Below are positions 16,423 through 24,452 of a stretch of DNA of 64,000 bases, in pieces. This DNA is from JAZKHT01 sp040385245. GTDB lineage: Bacteria; Pseudomonadota; Alphaproteobacteria; Rhodobacterales; Rhodobacteraceae. Where the stretch lies: positions 1-64,000 of the forward strand of contig JAZKHT010000017.1 of the NCBI GenBank assembly GCA_040385245.1. Direction: 5' to 3'. The notes under the pieces are model-generated. The model was not told the origin of the DNA. It saw nothing but the letters and a program-made list of their open reading frames with translations, and searched no databases. The position numbers and the translations under genes are program-made. Every line of letters starts with the position of its first letter. Positions within the stretch are counted from its first letter, which is position 1.

Positions 16423-17931
16423 ATGACCCTTAGCCCGTCCTTCGAAGACTTTGAACGTGGCTGGACGGCGGGGCGCAACCAGCTTGTCTGGGCGCGTCTG
16501 GCCGCCGATCTAGACACGCCGGTGTCCCTGATGCTGAAACTGGCCGAGGCGCGGACCGACACCTTCATGCTGGAATCGGTCACGGGCGGCGAGGTGCGGG
16601 GCCGCTACTCCGTCGTGGGCATGAAGCCCGACCTGATCTGGCGCTGCCATGGCCAATCGGCCGCCATCAACCGCGAGGCGCGGTTTGACCCGGCGGCCTT
16701 TGCGCCGCTGGACGGGCACCCGCTCGATACCCTGCGCGCGCTGATCGCCGAAAGCCGGGTCGACATGCCCGCCGACCTGCCCCCAATTGCGGCGGGCCTG
16801 TTCGGCTATCTTGGCTATGACATGATCCGTCTGGTCGAAACCCTGCCGAACGTAAACCCCGATCCGCTGGGCCTGCCCGATGCGGTGCTGATGCGCCCCT
16901 CGGTCGTGGCGGTGCTGGACGGTGTGAAGGGCGAGGTGACCATCGTCGCCCCCGCCTGGGCTGCATCCGGGCTGACGGCGCGCGCGGCTTATGCGCAAGC
17001 CGCCGAACGGGTGATGGACGCGCTGCGCGATCTGGACCGCGCCCCCCCCGCACAGCGCGACTTTGGCGAGACGGCCCCGGTGGGCGACGCGCAGTCGAAT
17101 TTCACCCATGACGGCTACAAGGCGGCGGTGGAAAAGGCCAAGGATTACATCCGCGCGGGCGACATCTTTCAGGTCGTGCCCAGCCAGCGGTGGGCGCAGC
17201 GGTTCGAACTGCCGCCATTCGCGCTCTATCGGTCCTTGCGCCGCACCAACCCGTCGCCCTTCATGTTCTTCTTCAACTTCGGCGGATTTCAGGTGATCGG
17301 GGCCAGCCCTGAAATCCTTGTCCGCCTGCGCGACGGTCAGGTGACGGTGCGCCCCATCGCAGGCACACGCCGCCGCGGGGCCACCCCGGAAGAGGACCGA
17401 GCGCTGGAGGCGGACCTGCTGGCCGACAAGAAGGAACTGGCCGAACATCTGATGCTGCTTGATCTGGGGCGCAACGATGTGGGTCGCGTGGCAAAGGTCG
17501 GCACCGTCCGCCCGACCGAAAAATTCATCATCGAACGCTATTCCCACGTCATGCATATCGTCAGCAACGTGGTGGGCGACATTGCGGATGGTCAGGATGC
17601 CCTGTCCGCCCTGCTGGCCGGTCTGCCCGCAGGCACAGTCTCTGGCGCGCCCAAGGTCCGCGCGATGGAAATCATCGACGAGCTGGAGCCGGAAAAACGT
17701 GGCGTTTACGGCGGCGGTGTCGGCTATTTCGCGGCCAACGGCGAGATGGACTTTTGCATCGCCCTGCGCACGGCGGTGCTGAAGGACGAAACCCTGTACA
17801 TTCAGGCCGGGGGCGGCGTTGTCTATGACAGCGACCCCGAGGCGGAATATCAGGAAACCCTCAGCAAATCCCGCGCGCTGCGCCGCGCCGCCGAAGACGC
17901 CGGGTTGTTCGCCCGGCGCGGCAACAGTTGA
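16423..17931 (+). CDS. trpE: Anthranilate synthase component I
   Basis: A 502-residue chorismate-using enzyme, the first committed step of tryptophan synthesis; it uses ammonia supplied by TrpG. The feedback-site region LLES-type motif appears as FMLESVTGGEVRGRYS. The catalytic half contains DIFQVVPSQRW, NPSPFMFFF, PIAGTRRRG, LLDLGRNDVGRV, PAGTVSGAPKVRAMEII and GGGVVYDSDPEAEYQE, all standard. The start at 16423 follows AAGG. It is separated from trpG by an oppositely oriented yibQ-like gene, so the two subunits come from different transcripts. I see no leader peptide or attenuator. Confidence 0.97.
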   Translation: MTLSPSFEDFERGWTAGRNQLVWARLAADLDTPVSLMLKLAEARTDTFMLESVTGGEVRGRYSVVGMKPDLIWRCHGQSAAINREARFDPAAFAPLDGHPLDTLRALIAESRVDMPADLPPIAAGLFGYLGYDMIRLVETLPNVNPDPLGLPDAVLMRPSVVAVLDGVKGEVTIVAPAWAASGLTARAAYAQAAERVMDALRDLDRAPPAQRDFGETAPVGDAQSNFTHDGYKAAVEKAKDYIRAGDIFQVVPSQRWAQRFELPPFALYRSLRRTNPSPFMFFFNFGGFQVIGASPEILVRLRDGQVTVRPIAGTRRRGATPEEDRALEADLLADKKELAEHLMLLDLGRNDVGRVAKVGTVRPTEKFIIERYSHVMHIVSNVVGDIADGQDALSALLAGLPAGTVSGAPKVRAMEIIDELEPEKRGVYGGGVGYFAANGEMDFCIALRTAVLKDETLYIQAGGGVVYDSDPEAEYQETLSKSRALRRAAEDAGLFARRGNS

Positions 17932-17940
17932 ACGCGCGCC

Positions 17941-19431
17941 TTACGGCGCTTGCAGGACCGCGCTGACCGGCGCAAGCGCCACCGACGACGCGCGCCCCTC
18001 GATCGTCCATTCCAGAATGGCTGCCACGGTTTCGGGGCGTGCCGTGCCGATCACCACCACCCGCCCCTCTTGTGCGGCCTTGAAGGCGGCGCGGTCCAGG
18101 TAGCGGCGGATGACCGGGATCGATTCCCCGTCATCATCCAGACTGCGGAAGATGCGCGCGGCGGGCACGCCTTCGCGGCGCGCCACCTGATCGGCGGCAT
18201 TCAGCCCCCGTTCATAGGTCAGCAATCCGCGCCCCTGCGCCTTGATCACCGGCACCACTTCGGTGGCCAAGGGGCGGTTGTCCTGAAACCCGCCTGCCCC
18301 CAGATCGACCACGGCGACCGCTTCGGTCAGGGTGCGGTCATGCGCCTGAAACGTCTGTTCCAGATCGGCGGCGGTGGCCCCTTCGGGGATGCCGGTCGCG
18401 CGCATCACCACCTCTTGCCCGGCGGCGCGGTAAAGTGCGGCGGCCTCTGCCGCGTTCGGGGCCAGCGGGTCAATCACAAAGCTGACCGGGAACGGCAGCG
18501 CAGCCAGCCGCGCGCGGTCCAGATCCGCCTCACCGGTATCAATCAGCACCAGCGCGAACAGGGGCTTGGCCTGGGGGTTGGTAAAGGCGCGGGCATAGCG
18601 GTCGAGTGGCGGCAGGTCCGCGATCTGGTCCGGCTCTGTGGCGGCGGGCGCATCCCCGATCCGCGGCAAGCGGTTTGTCGGCACGGCGTCGTCGCCAAGG
18701 GTGGTGTCACTGTCCGGGGTAATCAGACGCGGCAGGGTCGGCAGCGGCGCGTCAGGCACCACCGCATCCGGGACCGGGTCGGCAGGAGCTGGTTCTGCGG
18801 GTGCAGGGTCGGCGGGTGCAGGGTCGGCGGGTGGAGGGTCTGCCGGGACGATCAGCGCCGGCAATTCAGGTTCCGGCTGCGGCACGGGTTGCAGCAGTGC
18901 CTCTTCCAGCGGGGGGGGCGGTTCGGCGCTGGGGGGGGTAGGCTCGGTTTCGGGCAGCGCGGGCATCGGCGGCGGCGTCAGACCCGGCACCGCATCGGCC
19001 AGTGCCGTCGGCGGTGCGGTGGGCAGCGTCAGCGGGATCAGCGCGGGCGACGCAGGCGCATCCACAACCCGCCCCGGCGGTTCTGCGGGCAGGGGCAGCG
19101 GTGCGGTCGCCGCATCCTGCGCGGCCGCTTCGGGCAACTGCGGGATGCCCGTCACCGGCGCCGCATCCGGGGCAGCGGGCAGCGCTGGCGTGTCATCAGC
19201 GAGGTCCAGTGCGGCCACAGGCGCGGGCGCGCGGGCGGTATCCGGCACAGGTTCGGCCACAGGCTCCGGCGTCTTGTCCAAAATCTCGGGTGGGGGGGCG
19301 GGCGCGTCGTCCGGCACCGCAACAGCAGGTGACGGCGTCCCCGGCAAGGGCGAGACTTGCGAAATCACCGCCAACCCCGCCGATGCCACCACACCACCCC
19401 AGATCACGCCCGTCAGAAACCCCCGGATCAC
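17941..19431 (-). CDS. Divergent polysaccharide deacetylase family protein (YibQ-like), proline-rich
   Basis: A 496-residue anchored envelope protein. The N-terminus has one membrane helix (residues about 4-25) followed by some 230 residues of proline/alanine-rich linker, including short repeats of the type PADPAPADPAPAEPAP. The C-terminal half (from FALVLIDTGEADLDRAR) is the divergent polysaccharide deacetylase / YibQ domain, with GQEVVMRATGIPEG and VAVVDLGAGGFQDN. The classical metal ligands of polysaccharide deacetylases are not obvious. It sits convergent to trpE and divergent from trpG, splitting the tryptophan genes. The long flexible linker suggests that the domain reaches across the periplasm or the wall. 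Confidence 0.85.
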   Translation of the reverse strand: MIRGFLTGVIWGGVVASAGLAVISQVSPLPGTPSPAVAVPDDAPAPPPEILDKTPEPVAEPVPDTARAPAPVAALDLADDTPALPAAPDAAPVTGIPQLPEAAAQDAATAPLPLPAEPPGRVVDAPASPALIPLTLPTAPPTALADAVPGLTPPPMPALPETEPTPPSAEPPPPLEEALLQPVPQPEPELPALIVPADPPPADPAPADPAPAEPAPADPVPDAVVPDAPLPTLPRLITPDSDTTLGDDAVPTNRLPRIGDAPAATEPDQIADLPPLDRYARAFTNPQAKPLFALVLIDTGEADLDRARLAALPFPVSFVIDPLAPNAAEAAALYRAAGQEVVMRATGIPEGATAADLEQTFQAHDRTLTEAVAVVDLGAGGFQDNRPLATEVVPVIKAQGRGLLTYERGLNAADQVARREGVPAARIFRSLDDDGESIPVIRRYLDRAAFKAAQEGRVVVIGTARPETVAAILEWTIEGRASSVALAPVSAVLQAP

Positions 19432-19556
19432 GCCTGTCTTCCTTCTTGCCCCGCACGCATCTGCCGTTACGCACCCTTGACGCCAAAGCGGCCTTCAGCC
19501 CATGTATAGCCCGACCCGTCCCGGGCTTCATCCCCTATCCGGCAAGGCCCTGCAAG

Positions 19557-20144
19557 ATGCTGCTTCTGATCGACAACTACGACAGCTTTACCTACAACCT
19601 CGTGCATTATCTGGGCGAACTTGGTGCGGATGTCGTTGTGAAACGCAATGATGCGCTGGATGTGCAGGCTGTGATGGCGATGCATCCGCAGGCCATCGTG
19701 CTGTCGCCCGGCCCTTGCGACCCCGAACAGGCCGGCATTTGCCTGCCACTGACCCTGGCTGCGGCCGAGGCGGGCATTCCCCTGCTGGGCGTTTGCCTTG
19801 GTCACCAGACCATCGGGCAGGCCTTTGGCGGCAAGGTCGTGCGCTGCCATGAAATCGTCCATGGCAAGATGGGTGCTATGCACCATTCGGGACAGGGCGT
19901 GTTCAAGGGGTTGCCGTCGCCGTTCATGGCGACGCGCTATCATTCGCTGATCGTGGACCGCGCCACCCTGCCGGACTGTCTGGAGGTGACGGCCTGGTTG
20001 GACGATGGCACCATCATGGGCCTGCGCCACCGCACGCTGCCCATCGAAGGTGTGCAGTTCCATCCCGAAAGCATCGCGTCCGAACACGGCCACCAGTTGC
20101 TGGGCAATTTCCTTGATATGGCCAAGCTGGCGGTCCCGGCATGA
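19557..20144 (+). CDS. trpG: Anthranilate synthase glutamine amidotransferase component
   Basis: A 195-residue class I glutamine amidotransferase that supplies ammonia to TrpE. The catalytic cysteine is in GVCLGHQTIGQ, and the His/Glu pair is in GVQFHPESIASEHGH. The start begins MLLLIDNYDSFTYN, the family's normal N-terminus. Frame upstream of 19557 is antisense to the yibQ-like gene and not coding. trpD follows with an ATGA overlap, giving a trpG-trpD coupling. PabA is a near relative, but the trp neighbours settle the assignment. Confidence 0.96.
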   Translation: MLLLIDNYDSFTYNLVHYLGELGADVVVKRNDALDVQAVMAMHPQAIVLSPGPCDPEQAGICLPLTLAAAEAGIPLLGVCLGHQTIGQAFGGKVVRCHEIVHGKMGAMHHSGQGVFKGLPSPFMATRYHSLIVDRATLPDCLEVTAWLDDGTIMGLRHRTLPIEGVQFHPESIASEHGHQLLGNFLDMAKLAVPA

Positions 20145-21157
20145 GCGACGTTCTGCGCCCGCTGATCGGGCTGGCCGCGACCCGCCCCTTGACCAGAGCG
20201 GAAGCCGAGTCTGCGTTCGAGGCGCTGTTCGAAGGCGCGGGCACGCCCGCGCAGATGGGCGGCTTTCTGATGGCGCTGCGCACGCGCGGCGAAACGGTCG
20301 ATGAATACACCGCCGCCGCCACCGTGATGCGCGCCAAATGCCACAAGGTGCAGGCCCCCACCGGGGCCATGGACATCGTCGGCACCGGCGGCGATGGCAA
20401 GGGCACACTGAACATATCAACCGCGACGGCCTTTGTCGTGGCGGGCGCAGGCGTCGTGGTGGCCAAGCACGGCAACCGCAACCTGTCGTCCAAATCCGGC
20501 GCGGCGGATGCGCTGACGGAAATGGGCCTGAACGTCATGGTCGGGCCGGAAGTCGTGGAGCGCTGTCTGGCGCAGGCTGGCATCGGCTTCATGATGGCAC
20601 CCATGCACCACCCGGCGATGCGCCACGTCGGCCCGGTGCGCATGGAACTTGGCACCCGCACCATCTTCAACATCCTTGGCCCGCTGACCAACCCGGCAGG
20701 GGTCAAGCGGCAACTGACGGGGGCGTTTTCCCCGGCCCTGATCCGCCCCATGGCCGAAACGCTGCTGGCGCTCGGGTCGGAAAAGGCGTGGCTGGTGCAT
20801 GGCGGCGATGGGACGGATGAGGTGTCCATCGCCCTTCCCTCGCGCGTGGCGGCGGTCGAAAACGGCGCGGTGCGCGAATTCGAGGTTCATCCCGAAGACG
20901 CTGGCCTGCCCGTCCATCCGTTCGAGGCGATCCTTGGCGGCACCCCCGCCGAAAACGCCACCGCCTTTCGTGCGCTGCTCGACGGCGCGTTGGGGGCCTA
21001 CCGCGATGCGGTCTTGCTGAACGCGGCGGCGGCATTGGTGGTCGCAGACCGCGCAGGTTCGCTTGCCGAAGGGGTGGACATGGCCCGCGTGTCCATCGAC
21101 AGCGGCGCGGCCAAGGCGAAACTTGCGGCTGTCGCGCGCATCACCACCGGGTCATAG
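20141..21157 (+). CDS. trpD: Anthranilate phosphoribosyltransferase
   Basis: A 338-residue enzyme joining anthranilate to PRPP. Diagnostic motifs are MDIVGTGGDGKGTLNIST (residues about 77-94), VAKHGNRNLSSKSGAADALTEMG and the anthranilate-binding FMMAPMHHPAMRHVGPVRMELG. Length is normal. The start overlaps the trpG stop (ATGA). A 69-base gap without evident terminator separates it from trpC. Confidence 0.97.
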   Translation: MSDVLRPLIGLAATRPLTRAEAESAFEALFEGAGTPAQMGGFLMALRTRGETVDEYTAAATVMRAKCHKVQAPTGAMDIVGTGGDGKGTLNISTATAFVVAGAGVVVAKHGNRNLSSKSGAADALTEMGLNVMVGPEVVERCLAQAGIGFMMAPMHHPAMRHVGPVRMELGTRTIFNILGPLTNPAGVKRQLTGAFSPALIRPMAETLLALGSEKAWLVHGGDGTDEVSIALPSRVAAVENGAVREFEVHPEDAGLPVHPFEAILGGTPAENATAFRALLDGALGAYRDAVLLNAAAALVVADRAGSLAEGVDMARVSIDSGAAKAKLAAVARITTGS

Positions 21158-21226
21158 CTCCGGCTTTTTGCCCGCGCCACGGATGCAGCGCTTTCCATCC
21201 GCCGCCCAATTCTTTAGGCAAGACGC

Positions 21227-22039
21227 ATGAGCACCATTCTTGACCGCATCAAAACCTACAAACTGCAAGAGGTCGCCGCCCGCAAGGCCGCGCGCCCCCT
21301 TGCCGACGTGGAAGAAGCCGCCCGCAGCGCCGCACCCCCCCGTGGCTTTTCCCGCGCCCTGCACGAGGCCGCCGTGTCAGGCTATGGCCTGATTGCGGAA
21401 ATCAAGAAGGCCAGCCCGTCCAAGGGCCTGATCCGCGCCGATTTCGACCCGCCCGCCCTGGCAAAGGCGTACGAGGCCGGGGGGGCCACCTGCCTGTCGG
21501 TGCTGACCGATGGACCGTCGTTTCAGGGCGCGGACGACTACCTTGTTCAGGCGCATGACGCGACCAAACTGCCCTGCCTGCGCAAGGATTTCCTGTACGA
21601 TCCCTATCAGGTCGCCGAGGCGCGCGCCCTGAATGCCGATTGCATCCTGATCATCATGGCGTCCCTGTCTGACGCGCAGGCCGCCGAGTTGGAGGCCGCC
21701 GCCTTTGACTGGGGCATGGACGTGCTGATCGAGGTCCACGACCGCCCCGAACTGGAGCGGGCGGCGTTGCTGAAATCCGACCTGATCGGCATCAACAACC
21801 GCAACCTGCACACGTTCGAGGTGACGCTGGACACCACCCGCGATCTGGCCCGCCGCGTGCCCGAAGACCGCTTGATCATCTCGGAAAGCGGGCTTTATAC
21901 GCCCGCCGATCTGGCCGATCTGGCCCGCTACGGCGCGCGCTGCTTTCTGATCGGCGAGTCGCTGATGCGGCAGGCCGATGTCACGGCGGCAACCAAGGCG
22001 ATCCTGTCCAAACCCCTGACATCGCAGGGCGGCGTATGA
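21227..22039 (+). CDS. trpC: Indole-3-glycerol phosphate synthase
   Basis: A 270-residue TIM-barrel enzyme closing the indole ring in tryptophan synthesis. Signature stretches are EIKKASPSKGLIRADFDP, CLRKDFLYDPYQVAEARA, GINNRNLHTFEV and IISESGLYTPADLADL. It is not fused to TrpF. The next gene, moaC, overlaps by ATGA (22036-22039), which couples tryptophan and molybdenum cofactor genes. Confidence 0.97.
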   Translation: MSTILDRIKTYKLQEVAARKAARPLADVEEAARSAAPPRGFSRALHEAAVSGYGLIAEIKKASPSKGLIRADFDPPALAKAYEAGGATCLSVLTDGPSFQGADDYLVQAHDATKLPCLRKDFLYDPYQVAEARALNADCILIIMASLSDAQAAELEAAAFDWGMDVLIEVHDRPELERAALLKSDLIGINNRNLHTFEVTLDTTRDLARRVPEDRLIISESGLYTPADLADLARYGARCFLIGESLMRQADVTAATKAILSKPLTSQGGV

Positions 22040-22512
22040 CCGGGCTGTCGCATTTCGACGAACAGGGCCATGCCCATATGGTCGATGTGTCGGGCAAGCC
22101 CGTGACCGACCGCGTGGCGGTGGCCACCGGGTGCGTGGTGATGACCGCCGAGACCTTGGCCCTGATCACCGAAGGCCGTGCAAAAAAGGGCGACGTGCTG
22201 GGTGTTGCGCGTCTTGCCGGGATCATGGGCGCCAAAAAGACCGCCGATCTGATCCCGCTGTGCCACCCGCTGCCGATTACCAAAGTGGCACTGGACCTTG
22301 CGCCCGATCCGACCCTTCCCGGCATCGTCGTCACCGCAACGGTAAAGACCGGCGGCCAGACCGGCGTCGAGATGGAGGCGCTGACCGCCGTCTCTGTCGC
22401 CTGTCTGACGGTGTACGACATGGTCAAGGCGGTGGAAAAATCCATGCGTATCGAAGGCATCCGCCTGATCCTGAAAGACGGTGGAAAATCCGGGCGTTAC
22501 GAGGCGACGTGA
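22036..22512 (+). CDS. moaC: Cyclic pyranopterin monophosphate synthase
   Basis: A 158-residue enzyme catalysing, with MoaA, the first step of molybdenum cofactor synthesis. The family core is evident: KKTADLIPLCHPLPITKV (residues about 69-86), MEALTAVSVACLTVYDMVKA, and the C-terminal LILKDGGKSG. Its start lies in the trpC stop (ATGA) and its stop overlaps the moeA start (TGATG), so trpC-moaC-moeA is a tightly coupled unit. moaA is not in the window. Confidence 0.97.
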   Translation: MTGLSHFDEQGHAHMVDVSGKPVTDRVAVATGCVVMTAETLALITEGRAKKGDVLGVARLAGIMGAKKTADLIPLCHPLPITKVALDLAPDPTLPGIVVTATVKTGGQTGVEMEALTAVSVACLTVYDMVKAVEKSMRIEGIRLILKDGGKSGRYEAT

Positions 22513-23699
22513 TGATTTCGGTTGAAGAGGCCCTGACCCGCTGCTTTGCCCTTGTCGCGACCCTTTCGCCCGAAGATGTGCCCCTGCGCCGCGCCTGTGG
22601 CCGGGTGATGCCTGCGCCTGCGGTTGCCCTGCGTGATCAGCCGCCCTTTGCCGCCTCCGCCATGGACGGCTATGCCGTGCAGGGCGATGCCCCCCCCGGC
22701 ACAAGTTTCACCGTGATTGGCGAGGCTGGCGCTGGCCACGCCTTTGACGGTGCCATCGGCCCCGGTCAGGCCGTGCGCATTTTCACCGGCGCGCCCGTGC
22801 CGCAAGGGGCGACCCGCGTGATCCTGCAAGAGGATGTGCAAAGCGACGGCCCGCAGATCACTGTCACCGGCACCGACAGCGGCACCAATATCCGCCCGGC
22901 GGGGCAGGATTTCCGCGCCGGCGATACCCTGTCGCCGCGCCGCCTGCGCGCCAATGATGTGGCGCTGCTGGCGTCGATGAACATCCCGACCGTGTCCGTC
23001 ACCCGCCGCCCCATCGTGGCAATCACCGCCACGGGGGACGAGTTGGTGATGCCGGGAGAGGCCCCGCGTGACGATCAGATCATCGCCTCCAACGCCTTTG
23101 CCCTTGCCGCCATGGCCGAGGGCGAAGGGGCTGAAGTGCGCTTTCTGCCCATCGCCCGCGACACCGAGGCTGATCTCTTTACCGTCCTGACCCTTGCCGA
23201 AGGGGCCGATCTGGTGGTCACCATCGGCGGTGCGTCAGTCGGGGATCACGATCTGGTGGGGCGCGTCGCCGAATCCATGGGGATGGAGCGCGCTTTCTAC
23301 AAGATCGCCATGCGCCCCGGCAAACCGCTGATGGCGGGCCGCCTGCGCGGAGTGCCGATGCTGGGCCTGCCGGGAAACCCTGTGTCCTCCATCGTCTGCG
23401 GGCATCTCTTCCTGCTGCCGATGCTGCGCGCGATGCTGGGTCTGGGCCATTTGGCGGCCCCGGTGAAACAGGGGTTGCTTGCCGTCGATGTGCCCGCTAA
23501 CGGCCCGCGCACCCACTATATGCGCGCCCGCATCACGGGGCACGACGGCCTGCCCCTGCTGACCCCGTTCGACCGGCAGGACAGCGCCCTGCTGACCATC
23601 CTGACCGAGGCTGACGGCCTGCTGATCCGCCCGGTGGGCGACGCCCCCCGCGCGGCGGGGCATCCGGTGGACTGGCTGCCCCTGCAAGGCACCACTTGA
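22512..23699 (+). CDS. moeA: Molybdopterin molybdenumtransferase
   Basis: A 395-residue MoeA/gephyrin-type protein inserting molybdate into adenylated molybdopterin. The four-domain pattern is visible: AMDGYAVQ near residue 49, FTGAPVPQGATRVILQED, the MoCF domain with ATGDELVMPGE and GGASVGDHDLV, and RPGKPLMAGRLRGVPMLGLPGNPVSS. The C-terminal domain IV is present. The start uses an ATG sharing a base with the moaC stop. The moeA stop is only ten bases from the first LexA box of the lexA promoter. Confidence 0.96.
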   Translation: MISVEEALTRCFALVATLSPEDVPLRRACGRVMPAPAVALRDQPPFAASAMDGYAVQGDAPPGTSFTVIGEAGAGHAFDGAIGPGQAVRIFTGAPVPQGATRVILQEDVQSDGPQITVTGTDSGTNIRPAGQDFRAGDTLSPRRLRANDVALLASMNIPTVSVTRRPIVAITATGDELVMPGEAPRDDQIIASNAFALAAMAEGEGAEVRFLPIARDTEADLFTVLTLAEGADLVVTIGGASVGDHDLVGRVAESMGMERAFYKIAMRPGKPLMAGRLRGVPMLGLPGNPVSSIVCGHLFLLPMLRAMLGLGHLAAPVKQGLLAVDVPANGPRTHYMRARITGHDGLPLLTPFDRQDSALLTILTEADGLLIRPVGDAPRAAGHPVDWLPLQGTT

Positions 23700-23709
23700 C
23701 ACAAACCGG

Positions 23710-23735
23710 GAACACGGGCAGAACATTGTATCAAC
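23710..23735 (+). promoter_or_regulatory. Tandem LexA (SOS) boxes of the lexA promoter
   Basis: GAAC-N7-GAAC at 23710-23724 is a perfect alphaproteobacterial SOS box (GTTC-N7-GTTC read on the other strand). A second site, GAAC-N7-CAAC at 23721-23735, shares its first half and has one mismatch. They lie 22-47 bases before the lexA start, the place expected for autoregulation. Confidence 0.8.
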
Positions 23736-23756
23736 ACTGGGGCCCGGAGGTTGCCG

Positions 23757-24452
23757 ATGCTGACCCGCAAACAGATTGAACTGCTCGACTTCATCAAGAC
23801 GCGGCTGGATCGGGACGGCGTCCCCCCCAGCTTTGACGAAATGAAGGAAGCGCTGGATCTGAAGTCGAAATCCGGCATCCACCGCCTGATCACGGCGCTG
23901 GAGGAACGGGGGTTCATCCGCCGCCTTGCCCACCGCGCCCGCGCGCTGGAAATCATCAAGCTGCCCGATGCGATGGAAAAGCCCGGCTTTACCCCCCGCG
24001 TGATCACCGGTGATCGCGCGACCCCTGCGCCTGCCCCGCGCAACGCCATGCCGGTCGAGGCCGTGCACGCAATTGAATTGCCCGTGATGGGCCGCATCGC
24101 TGCCGGTGTCCCGATCGAGGCGATTGCCCATGTCTCGCACCATGTCGCGGTGCCGGGGTCGATGCTGTCGGGCCGGGGCCAGCATTACGCGCTTGAGGTG
24201 AAGGGCGATTCGATGATCGAGGCGGGGATCAACGATGGCGACATCGTGGTGATCCGCGAACAAGCCACGGCGGAAAATGGCGACATCGTCGTGGCCCTGG
24301 TCGAAGATCAGGAAGCGACCCTGAAACGCTTTCGCCGAAAGGGTGCGATGATCGCGCTCGAGGCGGCAAACCCCGCCTATGAAACCCGCGTCTTTCCCGA
24401 TCATGCCGTTCGGGTGCAGGGGCGGTTGGTCGGGCTGATCCGGACCTATTAG
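23757..24452 (+). CDS. lexA: SOS response repressor LexA
   Basis: A 231-residue repressor and self-cleaving serine protease. The N-terminal winged helix starts MLTRKQIELLDFIKTRL, with the recognition helix in SKSGIHRLITALEERGF. The cleavage site Ala-Gly is at 116-117 (RIAAGVP), the catalytic serine is S152 (KGDSMIEAG) and the lysine is K190 (ATLKRF). The ATG at 23757 is chosen because GGAGG sits six bases upstream; a TTG two codons earlier is the only competitor. LexA boxes in its own promoter imply autoregulation. The stop overlaps the convergent comEC stop within CTATTAG. Confidence 0.97.
   Translation: MLTRKQIELLDFIKTRLDRDGVPPSFDEMKEALDLKSKSGIHRLITALEERGFIRRLAHRARALEIIKLPDAMEKPGFTPRVITGDRATPAPAPRNAMPVEAVHAIELPVMGRIAAGVPIEAIAHVSHHVAVPGSMLSGRGQHYALEVKGDSMIEAGINDGDIVVIREQATAENGDIVVALVEDQEATLKRFRRKGAMIALEAANPAYETRVFPDHAVRVQGRLVGLIRTY

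Noticed and set aside
18770..18850. Tandem DNA repeat as a CRISPR or satellite
   Set aside because: The short GC-rich repeats encode the PADPAP linker of the YibQ-like protein and have no spacers.
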